Assembly: GCA_004352715.1 (NCBI GenBank)
Contig: SCFE01000054.1
Span: 1,933,549 to 1,997,548, forward strand
DNA: 64,000 bases
Source: Hofstenia miamia
Lineage: Eukaryota > Xenacoelomorpha > Acoela
Reading direction: 5' to 3'
This document shows positions 48,230 to 58,643 of the stretch, piece after piece; the stretch's first letter is position 1, and each line of letters starts with the position of its first letter. Position numbers and translations under genes: made by a program. The notes under the pieces were generated by a model. It searched no databases and had not been told where the DNA came from. It saw nothing but the letters and a program-made list of their open reading frames with translations.

Positions 48230-50450
48230 TGCTATTGTTATTATTATTATTATTATTATTTTATTATTATTCTTACTTCTCACAGCTTCATTCTGGTATT
48301 CCTCTCAGCTCGGGAAACTCACCAGTTCCCAGGGAGTCTGAGAGCTTTCCTCAGGACTCTAACTGTTCCTATAAATGCTGCCTTCTGTGCTACCACTCCT
48401 CCCAACTTTGGTATTCCCAACTCCAAGTATCTCTTATGCTTCTTACTCACTGCTCCTACTACCGGAACTACTTCAACCTTCTTTAACTTCCACAGCCTTT
48501 GTATTTCCCACCTTGTCATGCCTGAACTTATACTCATTCTGCGCCAAATTCTCAAACCCTGCTATCAGATGATCTACTGTCTCCGCCTAATTCTTACATA
48601 GCCTACACTTATCACTTACTTCTACTCTTCTGTCTATATGCTTCTTCAATCAGTTTGTTCTTATTGCTTGCTCCTGTGCTGCCATTATCAGTGCTTTCTT
48701 CTCGGTCACATTTTCCTGTGTTCCTCCAGCATTCTCCATGCATTACCTTCTGCCTATACCTTGTTTGTCTCTGAAATTCCATCCTACTCTGGTATGCTGT
48801 CTTTCCTTCACGCTCAGTTCTTATCTTCCTTAACTCCTTAGTGACCTCCAGTAGTGACACTCTAGGTTGTGCTTCTACGTATTCCTTTAGCCCTAGTGCT
48901 TCTGCTTCTACAGTTTCCTCCACACTTAGCAGTCCTTTCCCTCCTTTATGCTTTGCGATGTACAACCTATCAACATCTCCATTTAAGTTGAATGCTTTCT
49001 CTGCTTCTAATATGTTTCTTGTCTCCCAGTCTAGCTCTCTAAGTTCATTCTTGTTCCATCCAACTATTCCTGCCGAATATCTCAACACTGGTATCGCCCA
49101 TGTATTAATTGCTTTTATACTATTCTGCCCATTCAATGCTGACTTCTGTAGTACCTTCCTTACTTTTCTCTTGTATTCTTTCCTTAGCCTTATCTTCATT
49201 TCCTCATGATCGGTTCTGTCCCTCTTTATCACTCCTAAGTACTGGTACCCCTCTTTGACATCCTCAATCTTATCCCCAGTGCTCGTCCTCAAGCTATCTC
49301 CATCTATACACTTGCCTCTAGTCATTGTCACTGACGCACATTTCTCTAATCCAAATTCCAACCCAGAAACTCTGCTTGCCTACTCCAATGTTTCCGCTTG
49401 CTTCTGCAACTAGCATACATCTTCAGGTCATCCATGTACCACAGGTGACTCACTGCTCTACCATTCTTCTCAATCTTATATCTTAAGCCTGACTTCTGTG
49501 ATACGGATTAAGCTAACTACAAACAGTAGTGGTGCTAAGCTGTCTCCCTGGAATATGCCTCGCCCAAGCCTCAACATGTGCCCGTCTATCTCAGTCTGCC
49601 ATTTTCCCATCTCCCTCTCTAGAAACTCAACCCATTTCCGTGAAACTCCATTGGCCTCTAACGTCCTCAGCACCCACCTATGTGATATGCTGTCATGTGC
49701 CTTCCTGTAGTCTATCCATGCCATTGCTAAATTTGTCTTTCTTCTTCTACAATTCTCCACCACTGCCTGGTCTATTAAAAATGATCTTTGCATCCTCTCG
49801 TCTTTGTCCTACATCCCTTCTGCTCCTCTGTTATCAACCTGTTCTGTTCTAAGTAAAATGCCAGCCTACTTGAAATCACAGAAGTTGTTGGCAGACATGT
49901 TATTGACCTGAAGTTGCTTGCTTCACTACCATTCTTAGGGTCCTTCTGTATCAGAAATGTCCTTTCCACTACCATCCACTCTGGACACCCACTCACCACA
50001 CACTCCTCCAATGCTACTGCTAGTCTCTCATGCACACTTGTGAACTTCTTCAGCCAATACCCATGTACCTCATCTCTGCCTGGCGCCTTCCAATTCTTCA
50101 TCTTCTTTAGAGCCTCCTTTAGTTTTGCCGTTGTGATTACTTCTTCTTCTTGTCTGAACCCCTTCTTCATCTGCTCACTCTCTATCTCTGGTCCCGCATT
50201 TCCCCATATATTCTCCCAGAACCTTACTCCGTCCTCACCTGCTCTAGCTGTAGCCTTTTCTCCTGCATCTAGTTCTTTGTAGAATCTTCCTTCTTGGGTC
50301 TCAAACTTCATATTGTCTCTTGCCTACTTTGCCCTTGCCCTATATTTTCTCAGTTTCTCAGCTTCTGCAACTAATCTCTGCTTAAGCTCTTCTCTTGCAA
50401 TTTCTATAGTATCGCCCTTACCTACACTGCACTTGTCCTGTACTGTCTTA
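48230..50450 (-). pseudogene. Dong/R4-like non-LTR retrotransposon, 5'-truncated copy
   Basis: Read 5' to 3' on the minus strand. 50311-49775 carries the RT N-terminal part with WKAPGRDEVHGYWLKKF and RSITCLPTTS. 49793-49476 carries MAWIDYRKAHDSISH and GIFQGDSLAPLLF. 49430-49390 carries the catalytic HLWYMDDLKMYA. 49361-48612 carries the thumb and a long linker with DRLYIAKHKGGKGLLSVEE. Then comes a C-x2-C-x-x-H zinc knuckle (CRLCKN...VDHLIAG, last Cys changed to Phe). The restriction-like endonuclease region follows, with VVPVVGAVSKK and LGIPKLGG. Frameshifts and stops separate the blocks, so it is inactive. The 3' end runs into (AAT)n. The combination of R2-type RT, zinc knuckle and (TAA)n flank is that of the R4 clade, such as Dong. 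Confidence 0.78.
48236..48271. repeat. (TTA)n tract at the 3' end of the Dong-like element
   Basis: TTA/ATT triplets on the plus strand correspond to (TAA)n on the element's coding strand. Confidence 0.85.
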
Positions 50451-50700
50451 CATTAAACAAATAAATAACAGTTGTTGTAAAGTATTCTCAGAATTTCAAA
50501 CTCTGGTAATTAGTAAAGCTAACAACGCACAGTTTTGATACAAACTTGTGTGAAACAAGTAATTTATGTTAAAGGACACGACATATGGAGACTATTAATA
50601 CACAGCATTTACCAATTACAATAGTGAATTTGTTTTTATTTCTGAATTATAACACTAAATTTTATAAATCAAAAAAATATTCACAGCAATATGTAAAAAC
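50451..50700. other. Non-element insert between two retrotransposon pieces
   Basis: About 250 bp of AT-rich sequence without coding signal. It separates two minus-strand retrotransposon segments whose facing ends (50348-50450 and 50716-50815) are imperfect copies of the same 100-bp stretch. Confidence 0.6.
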
Positions 50701-51436
50701 TACTAATATATTTTCTCAGTTTCTCAGATTCTGAGATTAATCTCTGATTAAGCTCTTCTCTTGCAGTTTCTATAGTCTTGGCTTTACCTACCCTGCACCT
50801 GTCCTGCCTGATCTTCCCTATTTGCTGCCTAATCTTTGCCTCTTTATTCTCAATTTTTCTCTCCCATGCTGGCTTTCTGTTTCTCTTATCTTCTTGTCGC
50901 CTTTTCTTTTTCATGTCCATGCCTAAATTCTTCAGCACCGCACATGCACCTTCATACACCAAGCTATTTATTTCTGTTACACTTCTAGCATCTATCCTCT
51001 CCAACACTTTATTAACCTTTGCTGTCTCTACTGCTAGCTTGCTTTTCTTAACTCCTCTTGGCAACCTAGTTCTCTCACCTATTTCTTCGTTCATCTTTTC
51101 CTTTATTGCAACAGCAGTTTTTGCGTCTACTGGTTCTGCTGCTTCCGCCACTTCTGTCACAACGTCTATCACTTCATCTTCCCTTTGCTTAGCCTTTTCA
51201 ACTCTCCTTTTACCCCTACTCTCATCCAACTGTACCTTACGCACTTGCCCTGCAAGCCTCTGCTCTGTAACTTCTAATCCCGTATCTGCCTTCTTTCATT
51301 CTTCCCACATTCTCTTCCTGTAACCCCTCCCATCTGGCTTGCTTCTTCTGTAACACTCCAGTGCTGTTCTATTCTGCTCATCTGTCCATTTATGCCGTCG
51401 TCCATTGGTCTGTGTGGATCCTATACTGCCACTTCT
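50701..51436 (-). pseudogene. Dong/R4-like retrotransposon N-terminal region, second piece
   Basis: The minus-strand frame 51244-50681 reads charged, coiled-coil-like sequence (QREDEVIDVVTEVAEAAEP and KKKRRQEDKRNRKPAWERK), typical of the linker upstream of the RT. 51436-51310 encodes NGRRHKWTDEQNRTALECYR and GRGYRKRM, a Myb-like DNA-binding start also found at 53692-53555. A stop interrupts the frame near 51300. The 3' side repeats the first 100 bp of the neighbouring RT piece, so the two pieces come from different copies or from a duplication. Confidence 0.65.
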
Positions 51437-52554
51437 TACTGTTAAATCGCCAAGTGAATACCATTATAGAGATGTGCAGGACCAGCTATATTTCGTCACG
51501 GTCTCGTTCAGTACCGGCTCCAAGAAGTTAATTTTGATGCAACCCACTAAAAAATTAATGTCATTTTGTTTGTAGCGAAGCACAAATTCAAAATAAACAT
51601 CTAAGTCAGCTGTTCTCAGACCTGCTTGAGTGAATCACCCATTTACCATTTGTCAGAATCTTATTCACCATTGATTTCCAAAATTTCAATGTTCCTTGGA
51701 GGTTGCTACTAAGGATTTACAATATTGGGTCCAGAGCATCTCCAGTAAACCTTTCCTTCAAGGTATTAATTCATCCCTCAAATCCCTTAATTCATCCCCC
51801 CGATAAGAACCCCTGATCTAAGTAATAAAGATTTCATTTTGCATAAAAAAACAAACGAAATAATTTTCTCACAAAAATATTCATGTTCAATTACCAAGTA
51901 ACATGTATTCAAGTAATTGCAGGCATTCACATGTTAGCAATTTTGCATAAAATTTAAATTATAGACCTCTAAAGTGTTGAACTTTAAGTATTATTTTTAT
52001 GCAAGAGAAGAATTAACGCTAGTTCATTTACTGAATATTTGGGAAGTCATTTTTTGACAGTGAAACGATTAAATTTAAATACTATTGATTAAATTCATTT
52101 CTTCTTGAAACTGCTAACCAATACAATAATCTATATATACCAAAAAATATAATATGTATCAGAAGATTACTAAATTTCGTTTCATTATCAATAAATAGCA
52201 ATAAAATAATACTTCAAAAAATGTATTGCGGAAATAATAATGATATCATATATGGCATTATATAGTTTACGAAACCATAATTACAGTCATATCATTACAA
52301 TGTTTTAAGAGAGAAAGTGCGCTTAATTGTCTACGTTAGACTTCTAGACGAAACTATATCTCACCTACGGTTTAAAATTATTGCCTATCAAAAGAGAATA
52401 TACATTTTAGTGAAAATATTTAGAGATTTTGATGCTGCTTATAATAAATAAGTAATTCTAATACATCAAAAACAGTCCAATTGGAAACTTTTGCATTATA
52501 TAGAATGTTTTTTTTGAAGTTTCTGATAACCTTGAATATTTATATATATATATA
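51437..52554. other. Retrotransposon flank, partly duplicated at 53937-54361
   Basis: 51437-51862 is the same sequence as 53937-54361. The rest is AT-rich with no recognised gene and ends in a (TA)n tract at the gap. Confidence 0.7.
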
Positions 52555-53554
52555 NNNNNNNNNNNNNNNNNNNNNNNNNNNNNNNNNNNNNNNNNNNNNN
52601 NNNNNNNNNNNNNNNNNNNNNNNNNNNNNNNNNNNNNNNNNNNNNNNNNNNNNNNNNNNNNNNNNNNNNNNNNNNNNNNNNNNNNNNNNNNNNNNNNNNN
52701 NNNNNNNNNNNNNNNNNNNNNNNNNNNNNNNNNNNNNNNNNNNNNNNNNNNNNNNNNNNNNNNNNNNNNNNNNNNNNNNNNNNNNNNNNNNNNNNNNNNN
52801 NNNNNNNNNNNNNNNNNNNNNNNNNNNNNNNNNNNNNNNNNNNNNNNNNNNNNNNNNNNNNNNNNNNNNNNNNNNNNNNNNNNNNNNNNNNNNNNNNNNN
52901 NNNNNNNNNNNNNNNNNNNNNNNNNNNNNNNNNNNNNNNNNNNNNNNNNNNNNNNNNNNNNNNNNNNNNNNNNNNNNNNNNNNNNNNNNNNNNNNNNNNN
53001 NNNNNNNNNNNNNNNNNNNNNNNNNNNNNNNNNNNNNNNNNNNNNNNNNNNNNNNNNNNNNNNNNNNNNNNNNNNNNNNNNNNNNNNNNNNNNNNNNNNN
53101 NNNNNNNNNNNNNNNNNNNNNNNNNNNNNNNNNNNNNNNNNNNNNNNNNNNNNNNNNNNNNNNNNNNNNNNNNNNNNNNNNNNNNNNNNNNNNNNNNNNN
53201 NNNNNNNNNNNNNNNNNNNNNNNNNNNNNNNNNNNNNNNNNNNNNNNNNNNNNNNNNNNNNNNNNNNNNNNNNNNNNNNNNNNNNNNNNNNNNNNNNNNN
53301 NNNNNNNNNNNNNNNNNNNNNNNNNNNNNNNNNNNNNNNNNNNNNNNNNNNNNNNNNNNNNNNNNNNNNNNNNNNNNNNNNNNNNNNNNNNNNNNNNNNN
53401 NNNNNNNNNNNNNNNNNNNNNNNNNNNNNNNNNNNNNNNNNNNNNNNNNNNNNNNNNNNNNNNNNNNNNNNNNNNNNNNNNNNNNNNNNNNNNNNNNNNN
53501 NNNNNNNNNNNNNNNNNNNNNNNNNNNNNNNNNNNNNNNNNNNNNNNNNNNNNN
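52555..53554. other. Scaffold gap (1000 N)
   Basis: Default-size gap. The contig to its right repeats sequence from the contig to its left, so the true gap may be zero or negative. Confidence 0.98.
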
Positions 53555-53830
53555 CATTCTCTTCCTGTAACCCCTCCCATCTGGCTTGCTTCTTCTGTAA
53601 CACTCCAGTGCTGTTCTATTCTGCTCATCTGTCCATTTATGCCGTCGTCCATTGGTCTGTGTGGATCCTATACTGCCACTTCTCGAGTCCACATTGCCGA
53701 TTGTGGAGTCCGCCTGACCGGAGATTCTTCGCCCCTCTGACCATTTAAGGCCTGCCGGGGACTGAGGGCCTTTTCTTGCGTTGCCACTTTCATATTAGGA
53801 AAGTGTCGGGGCAGGGCTCGAACCCGGGTC

Positions 53831-53862
<32 letters not shown>

Positions 53863-53871
53863 GTTATTATT
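53555..53871 (-). pseudogene. 5' end of the Dong/R4-like element in a (TAA)n tract
   Basis: The minus strand begins in (AAT)n (53830-53871). It then has AAGACCCGGGTTCGAGCCCT, an RNA polymerase III B-box-like word (GGTTCGAGCCC). The Myb-like coding start GRRHKWTDEQNRTALECYRR follows, then SKPDGRGYRKRM, cut by the gap. The 129 bases 53555-53683 are the same as 51308-51436. The upstream 253 bases are missing from that other copy. Confidence 0.65.
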
Positions 53872-54373
53872 ATATATAATATTGCAATACGTTGGATATT
53901 GACTGTTTAGGACAGGCAATTGTGAGTTAAATTTATTACTGTTAAATCGCCAAGTGAATACCATTATAGAGATGTGCAGGACCAGCTATATTTCGTCACG
54001 GTCTCGTTCAGTACCGGCTCCAAGAAGTTAATTTTGATGCAACCCACTAAAAAATTAATGTCATTTTGTTTGTAGCGAAGCACAAATTCAAAATAAACAT
54101 CTAAGTCAGCTGTTCTCAGACCTGCTTGAGTGAATCACCCATTTACCATTTGTCAGAATCTTATTCACCATTGATTTCCAAAATTTCAATGTTCCTTGGA
54201 GGTTGCTACTAAGGATTTACAATATTGGGTCCAGAGCATCTCCAGTAAACCTTTCCTTCAAGGTATTAATTCATCCCTCAAATCCCTTAATTCATCCCCC
54301 CGATAAGAACCCCTGATCTAAGTAATAAAGATTTCATTTTGCATAAAAAAACAAACGAAATNATATATATATA

Positions 54374-54918
54374 TAGTCGTGCTCATAATTTACTGGCCAC
54401 CCCTACGATATAAAAATACTAAAGCTAATTCATATTGAGGCATACTATGTTGACTAAGAACACAAAGAAAGTAAACAAACATTCCTGAGGACAAAGCTAG
54501 ATACCAGAACGTCTTTTGTTGTAATTGTACTCCAAATATTCGGTGTACTTTAGAAAGTACAAATTGTGTATTGGGGTGCAAAACATTTACTGCTGGCTTG
54601 ATGAAGATAAACAATGTTGGCCATAGTTGTATGTTTGATATGGAAATGAAGCGTAATTGCATGATTCGACTTACTGCTACCAGGTAGAGTTACAAAAGGG
54701 GGCCTGAAAGTGGTTAAAAACACCTTGCGAATCTTTCCAAATAATGAGAGTTACTGAATATTGATGTGATTATATACGTAACAAAAATGCCAGGGATGTA
54801 ACTAAGATTAAAGTTTTTTTGGTTTTCAATAAATATTACCATTCATACCCACATACATACCCGTAAAGACAAGCATTATTGTATTTTTCAGGAGGCCAGT
54901 GAATTATTACCACGACTG
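54374..54918. mobile_element. Tc1/mariner-type MITE
   Basis: Termini TAGTCGTGCTCATAATTTAC and the reverse complement CAGTCGTGGTAATAATTCAC (each followed by TGGCC) match at about 24 of 28 positions. They are flanked by TA dinucleotides. CAGTCGTGGT is a common Tc1-group terminus. The 545-bp element has no intact transposase. It ends 65 bases before the first mini-exon of the gene at 54984. Confidence 0.8.
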
Positions 54919-54983
54919 TATGTGCTCTTTGCACATAATCCAAAAAAAATCAAAAACGCACTTTTGAACGAATATGTATTTAG

Positions 54984-55022
54984 CACCAACGCAAGCATCA
55001 GCAACTATTTCTGAAGCCGAAG
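54984..55022 (+). CDS. Mini-exon 1 (39 nt, phase 1-1)
   Basis: Acceptor atatgtatttag, donor gtaagaac. It encodes PTQASATISEAE. Similarity to the next two exons in length, phase and composition suggests exon duplication. Confidence 0.6.
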
Positions 55023-55842
55023 GTAAGAACAGTTGAAATAATTTGAATTCTAAATCAACTAGATTTTTTTATCTAAAAAACGGAATCAGTAACATATATC
55101 TTGTAATTCAATGAAATGGTTTGAATAATATTATGATCATTGTTATACATTTTAAAATTTGAAATGTTTAACAAAAAAATACTATTTAGATGCTGAAAGT
55201 AAAAGGATAGATTATTATTATTATTATTTATAGTTAATTTACAATTTGTTTAGCTTCACCACCGACAGCTACTATGAGCAGTGCTGAAAGTAAGTTAAAA
55301 TAGTTTATATTCTAAGCAACCTAGTTTCATTTATCTGAGAAATAGCACTTAATAACATATAATATCTGACACCCATTATTAATTTCTACTTCTAGTTTCC
55401 TTCACATGTGAATTGTTGGGCAAAATTATTGTTTTGCAGATTATTCGTAGCATACAAGAAAATTCAATGCTCTTGTTAAGGATGAAATTTTTTATTAGTT
55501 ATATAAAAACTAGTAATGACTTTTTTATATATATGATTCTGAAAACTCAATTAACAACGAAAAAAATTTGAAGTTAACCTAAATTCTATTTAGATTCACA
55601 TCCGACAGATACAATATCCAATGCTGCATGTAAGAACATTTAATACAATTTATATTCTAACTCAATTTAATTGCTAATCTTAGAAAGAGAATTTAATGAG
55701 ATATTACTCCATATTTAAGTATATGTTAGCATTTGTAAAAAGCTTCATATTTAGAAATTGGAAAACCAATATATTTATAGAGTTGAATTGAGCTAATTTT
55801 CAAATATATGTATATTTTTTTCTTTTAGATATATATGTATTT

Positions 55843-55897
<55 letters not shown>

Positions 55898-57691
55898 GTG
55901 AAGGAAAGAAAGGAAAACGACCTGACAATTTTTAATCATTCATAATATTATTGAAACTAATTTCCATTTTATCGTCTATAATTTAAAGGAATTCTGCTTG
56001 AACAAATTATTAACAAAAAATCGTAGCATAGAACAAAATCGTTTCATTTTCTTTTCTTTAATAATTTCAATATTAGTCTCAAACATTCTTGCGGCTCTAA
56101 AATTTTCAATTCTGCACATAACTTCATATAGTCTGATCAATGCCAACGTAGGACGTAGAACTACTGGGCTTGCAAATGCGTTGATTGCTTAAAATAGGAA
56201 GAAATCAATTATTGAAAATCAGTGCAACATTTTTCAAATCGAAAAAAGAAAATTCACAAAATTTTTATCAGGAAATTTTGAATTTTCGGCTTGCATACTA
56301 GGTTTATTCAATATTGCAGACTGGGTTCGATTGAACAATCCTTGAACTGTTTACTAGTATTATACATGAACGTAAAGTAAACTGTCAACATCTACCAGTA
56401 ACAGACAACAAAGTAGTTTGTTTTTAATGGTATTCACATGCTGAAGAACATGTGGATTACATGATCTTACTTAGTCAAATTATTCTAAATCAGGTTGTTC
56501 ATCGTCAGAAAGGGGTGAGCAGTAGACTTAATCGAAAATGTCTCCTTTCCTTTAATATCATCGAAGAATCTTGTTGGCACTTGGAACAAATTTCTTTTAA
56601 ATAGCTCAAAGGTTAAGATACACAACCGTTATAGATGTTAAGATAGAACCTGAACGTCACTTATCCGATGCTGTAGAGAGAACTCATTTTATCTTAAGTC
56701 ATTAATGATTGTGATAGACTTCATATAAAGTGTAGTAAGTGAAACCCTCTTAAGGTCTAAAACAATTGTCTCAAAGATAACCAACTGAAGGTGCTTGACG
56801 AACATAGTCATTGCAAAAATTTCTAATTTGTCGTAAAAAGCAGTTCCATGTGTACAGTCAGCAATTAAAGGCAAGCATCATTGGTATATGAACCCAAACA
56901 GCGTTTAGATAGAAATCAAATTTACTGGGGGTAGGAGGAAAATTAAAACTAAAATTACAACAAAGCGCGATATTTTGTGTGAACACGTGAATTAGATGAA
57001 TTTTTTACTTGAATTATATTCTTAGATGTATCTCAATTCAAACTCACTTATGCGAACACTGTTAAAAATGAGCGCCATGGCAAATATCAATGCATCAAGA
57101 AGGGCAACGCATTGAACAAGATAGGTGAGAAAGCATATTTGTGACTACATCATAATTTATTTTTCAATTACTTTTTAGTAAAAATAAGCCAACAAACGCT
57201 TATTCATATTTAAGAAGAAAAATCTACAACCATCAGATGTGCATTCATTTCTCAAAGTTCCATGCTATGTATCAATCCATATTCATTTTTTAAAAGGTTG
57301 TGCAGAAGCTTCAAACACCTCGCATGATGAATTTCAGTTTGTGCATAAAATCAAATTCCGTTATTTCACAAATCAGTTGCATAGTATGTAAAGGAATTCG
57401 TATCTACATAAGAGTTCTGCGTACTCAAAATCTCCTTGGTCACCTTCCCATTGGATTTGGGTCCATTCCCATCCCATTACAAGTCACATTATTTGGTTCC
57501 AAGTAGTTCTTAACACATCTTTTATGTTGTCTACACTAGCAACGAATTATTAATGAGACTCCATGGTTCAAAATACTTATATTATATTCCTCTTTTTGTT
57601 TTGGAAAGTTCTAGTCAATTGGAAATTTCCGCCGACTCTTTGTGGCAACCATTTAATATCAATATGCAACGCAATACAGTTCACTATTTAA
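54984..57691 (+). CDS. Unrecognised multi-exon gene with phase-1 mini-exons (partial)
   Basis: Five exons with consensus acceptors and donors: 54984-55022 (39 nt), 55254-55289 (36), 55594-55629 (36), 57026-57124 (99) and 57297-57383 (87). All are multiples of three and all phase 1-1, so any can be skipped or duplicated in frame. A possible terminal exon is 57615-57691, ending in TAA with AATAAA 15 bases on. The mini-exons give PTQASATISEAEA, SPPTATMSSAEN and SHPTDTISNAA, a Ser/Thr/Pro/Ala repeat likely to be O-glycosylated stalk. The 99- and 87-nt exons give FKLTYANTVKN, GKYQCIKKGN and FQFVHKIKFRYFTNQLH, which I do not recognise. The 5' part is not seen. Phase 1-1 modules are typical of extracellular proteins, so a secreted or membrane protein is my inference. 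Confidence 0.55.
55254..55289 (+). CDS. Mini-exon 2 (36 nt, phase 1-1)
   Basis: Acceptor caatttgtttag, donor gtaagtta. It encodes ASPPTATMSSAE. Its bases CACCGACAGCTAC align with CATCCGACAGATAC of mini-exon 3. Confidence 0.62.
55594..55629 (+). CDS. Mini-exon 3 (36 nt, phase 1-1)
   Basis: Acceptor attctatttag, donor gtaagaac (identical to the donor of mini-exon 1). It encodes NSHPTDTISNAA. Confidence 0.62.
55847..55890. repeat. (TA)n microsatellite
   Basis: About 22 TA units. It follows an acceptor-like ttttcttttag at 55829, so it may have replaced or interrupted a fourth mini-exon. Confidence 0.85.
55900..57025. other. Large intron of the mini-exon gene
   Basis: No further phase-1 mini-exon with good splice sites was found by eye. 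Open frames at 55998-56192 and 56689-56874 lack recognisable domains. Confidence 0.4.
57026..57124 (+). CDS. 99-nt exon, phase 1-1
   Basis: Acceptor attatattcttag, donor gtgaga. It encodes VSQFKLTYANTVKNERHGKY followed by QCIKKGNALNKI. GKYQC resembles the F-strand of an Ig-type domain, but this alone does not identify one. Confidence 0.55.
57297..57383 (+). CDS. 87-nt exon, phase 1-1
   Basis: Acceptor ttttttaaaag, donor gtatgta. It encodes GCAEASNTSHDEFQFVHKIK followed by FRYFTNQLH. It joins in frame with the exon before it. The family is unknown. Confidence 0.5.
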
Positions 57692-58499
57692 GGTAAAATG
57701 TCCCATTAATAAATTTGCAATAGATGCACATGTATGAGGTCATTGCTATGTTTAGTGTCAATTAAATTCATTTTTTACGGTCTGATAATCAAAATTGCAT
57801 TGATTATGACAGATAATTCTGAATTTTACGATTTGTCTTAAACAATATTGATGTGCAATGACTATGATGTAATTGCTACATTTAAGTCACTTATTGCTAA
57901 CGTTAGATAAAAAAATTCTATTAATCATTTAAAACTGATATCGGGTGATTGTGATTGACAACCAGGTAAAAAATTAACCTATTACTTGCCTTTTGTTAAA
58001 AATAACACTCTGTGATTGATTCTTCATGATTCAAACATTAGTAAATGCAATGTTTAGTATGAAAAATTCAACAAAGGCCCAAGAATCCCTAAATACAATG
58101 GGAACAGAAATCTTGGTATTGGCAACCACTAAGTATAGTCCTAAGGACTTCCATCCGAATTTTTTCATAGCATATTTCATTTTCTAGTGGCCCATCAAAG
58201 AACATAGGACAACTAAATGCCTTATGAGACAGTAGGATGGGATTGGATGTCACGATAAAAGTTATTCATTTGATGATATCAAAGCGATCTATATATAAGG
58301 CCACCAAGCAGAAAATTCACCCTTCAAGTTTGACTATTAATATTTGACTAAATTTGATATGTAGGTTTTTAATGCAATCTCTTACGCACAGTATATAGAC
58401 GAATACCTATATTTTGTTTTTAAAGCTGTAGCATATTATTAATGGTCTTACAAGAAAATTTCTGATTGAAAACCACAAAATGGCTAATCGACCGGGACA
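57692..58499. other. Intergenic region with one promoter-like block
   Basis: AT-rich. At 58284-58330 the block GCGATCTATATATAAGGCCA recurs from 38225. Otherwise nothing is recognised. Confidence 0.45.
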
Positions 58500-58521
58500 A
58501 TTAGTACCACTCGGTACTAAT
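58500..58521. promoter_or_regulatory. Perfect palindrome ATTAGTACC-actc-GGTACTAAT
   Basis: Nine-base arms with a 4-base spacer, 144 bases upstream of the homeodomain gene's ATG. Each arm contains ATTA/TAAT, the core bound by most homeodomains, so an autoregulatory dimer site is possible. This is inference. Confidence 0.45.
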
Positions 58522-58565
58522 CAAGTGATGATCGGTTGTTCATGACGGCACGCCCTGCGCCGGCC

Positions 58566-58611
58566 TGACGTCCCACAGAGATTACCCCGCTCAATTGGTG
58601 CACTATATAAG
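58566..58611 (+). promoter_or_regulatory. Compact promoter of the homeodomain gene
   Basis: TGACGTCC (58566, CRE-like), an inverted CCAAT box ATTGG (58594-58598) and TATATAAG (58604-58611) lie in order within 46 bases. The TATA box is about 40 bases before the ATG at 58644. The block is GC-richer than its surroundings. Confidence 0.55.
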
Positions 58612-58643
58612 GACTAAGTTTTCGAAGGCATTTCATTTTCGAA

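Noticed and set aside
48194-48601. Plus-strand reading frames over 48.2-51.3 kb
   Set aside because: They are antisense shadows of the minus-strand retrotransposon, which has recognisable RT motifs.
53790-53835. tRNA gene at the GGGTTCGAGCCC word
   Set aside because: No A box, acceptor stem, or D- or anticodon arm accompanies the T-arm-like sequence.
55998-56192. 64-codon frame with a hydrophobic segment, as a gene or an exon
   Set aside because: No acceptor in the right phase, AT-rich chance composition, and no similarity recognised.
57539-57560. Terminal exon starting at 57539 (CAACGAATTATTAA) for the mini-exon gene
   Set aside because: It would add only four codons. The acceptor at 57614 with an 80-base exon and a following AATAAA is a better, though still unproven, candidate.
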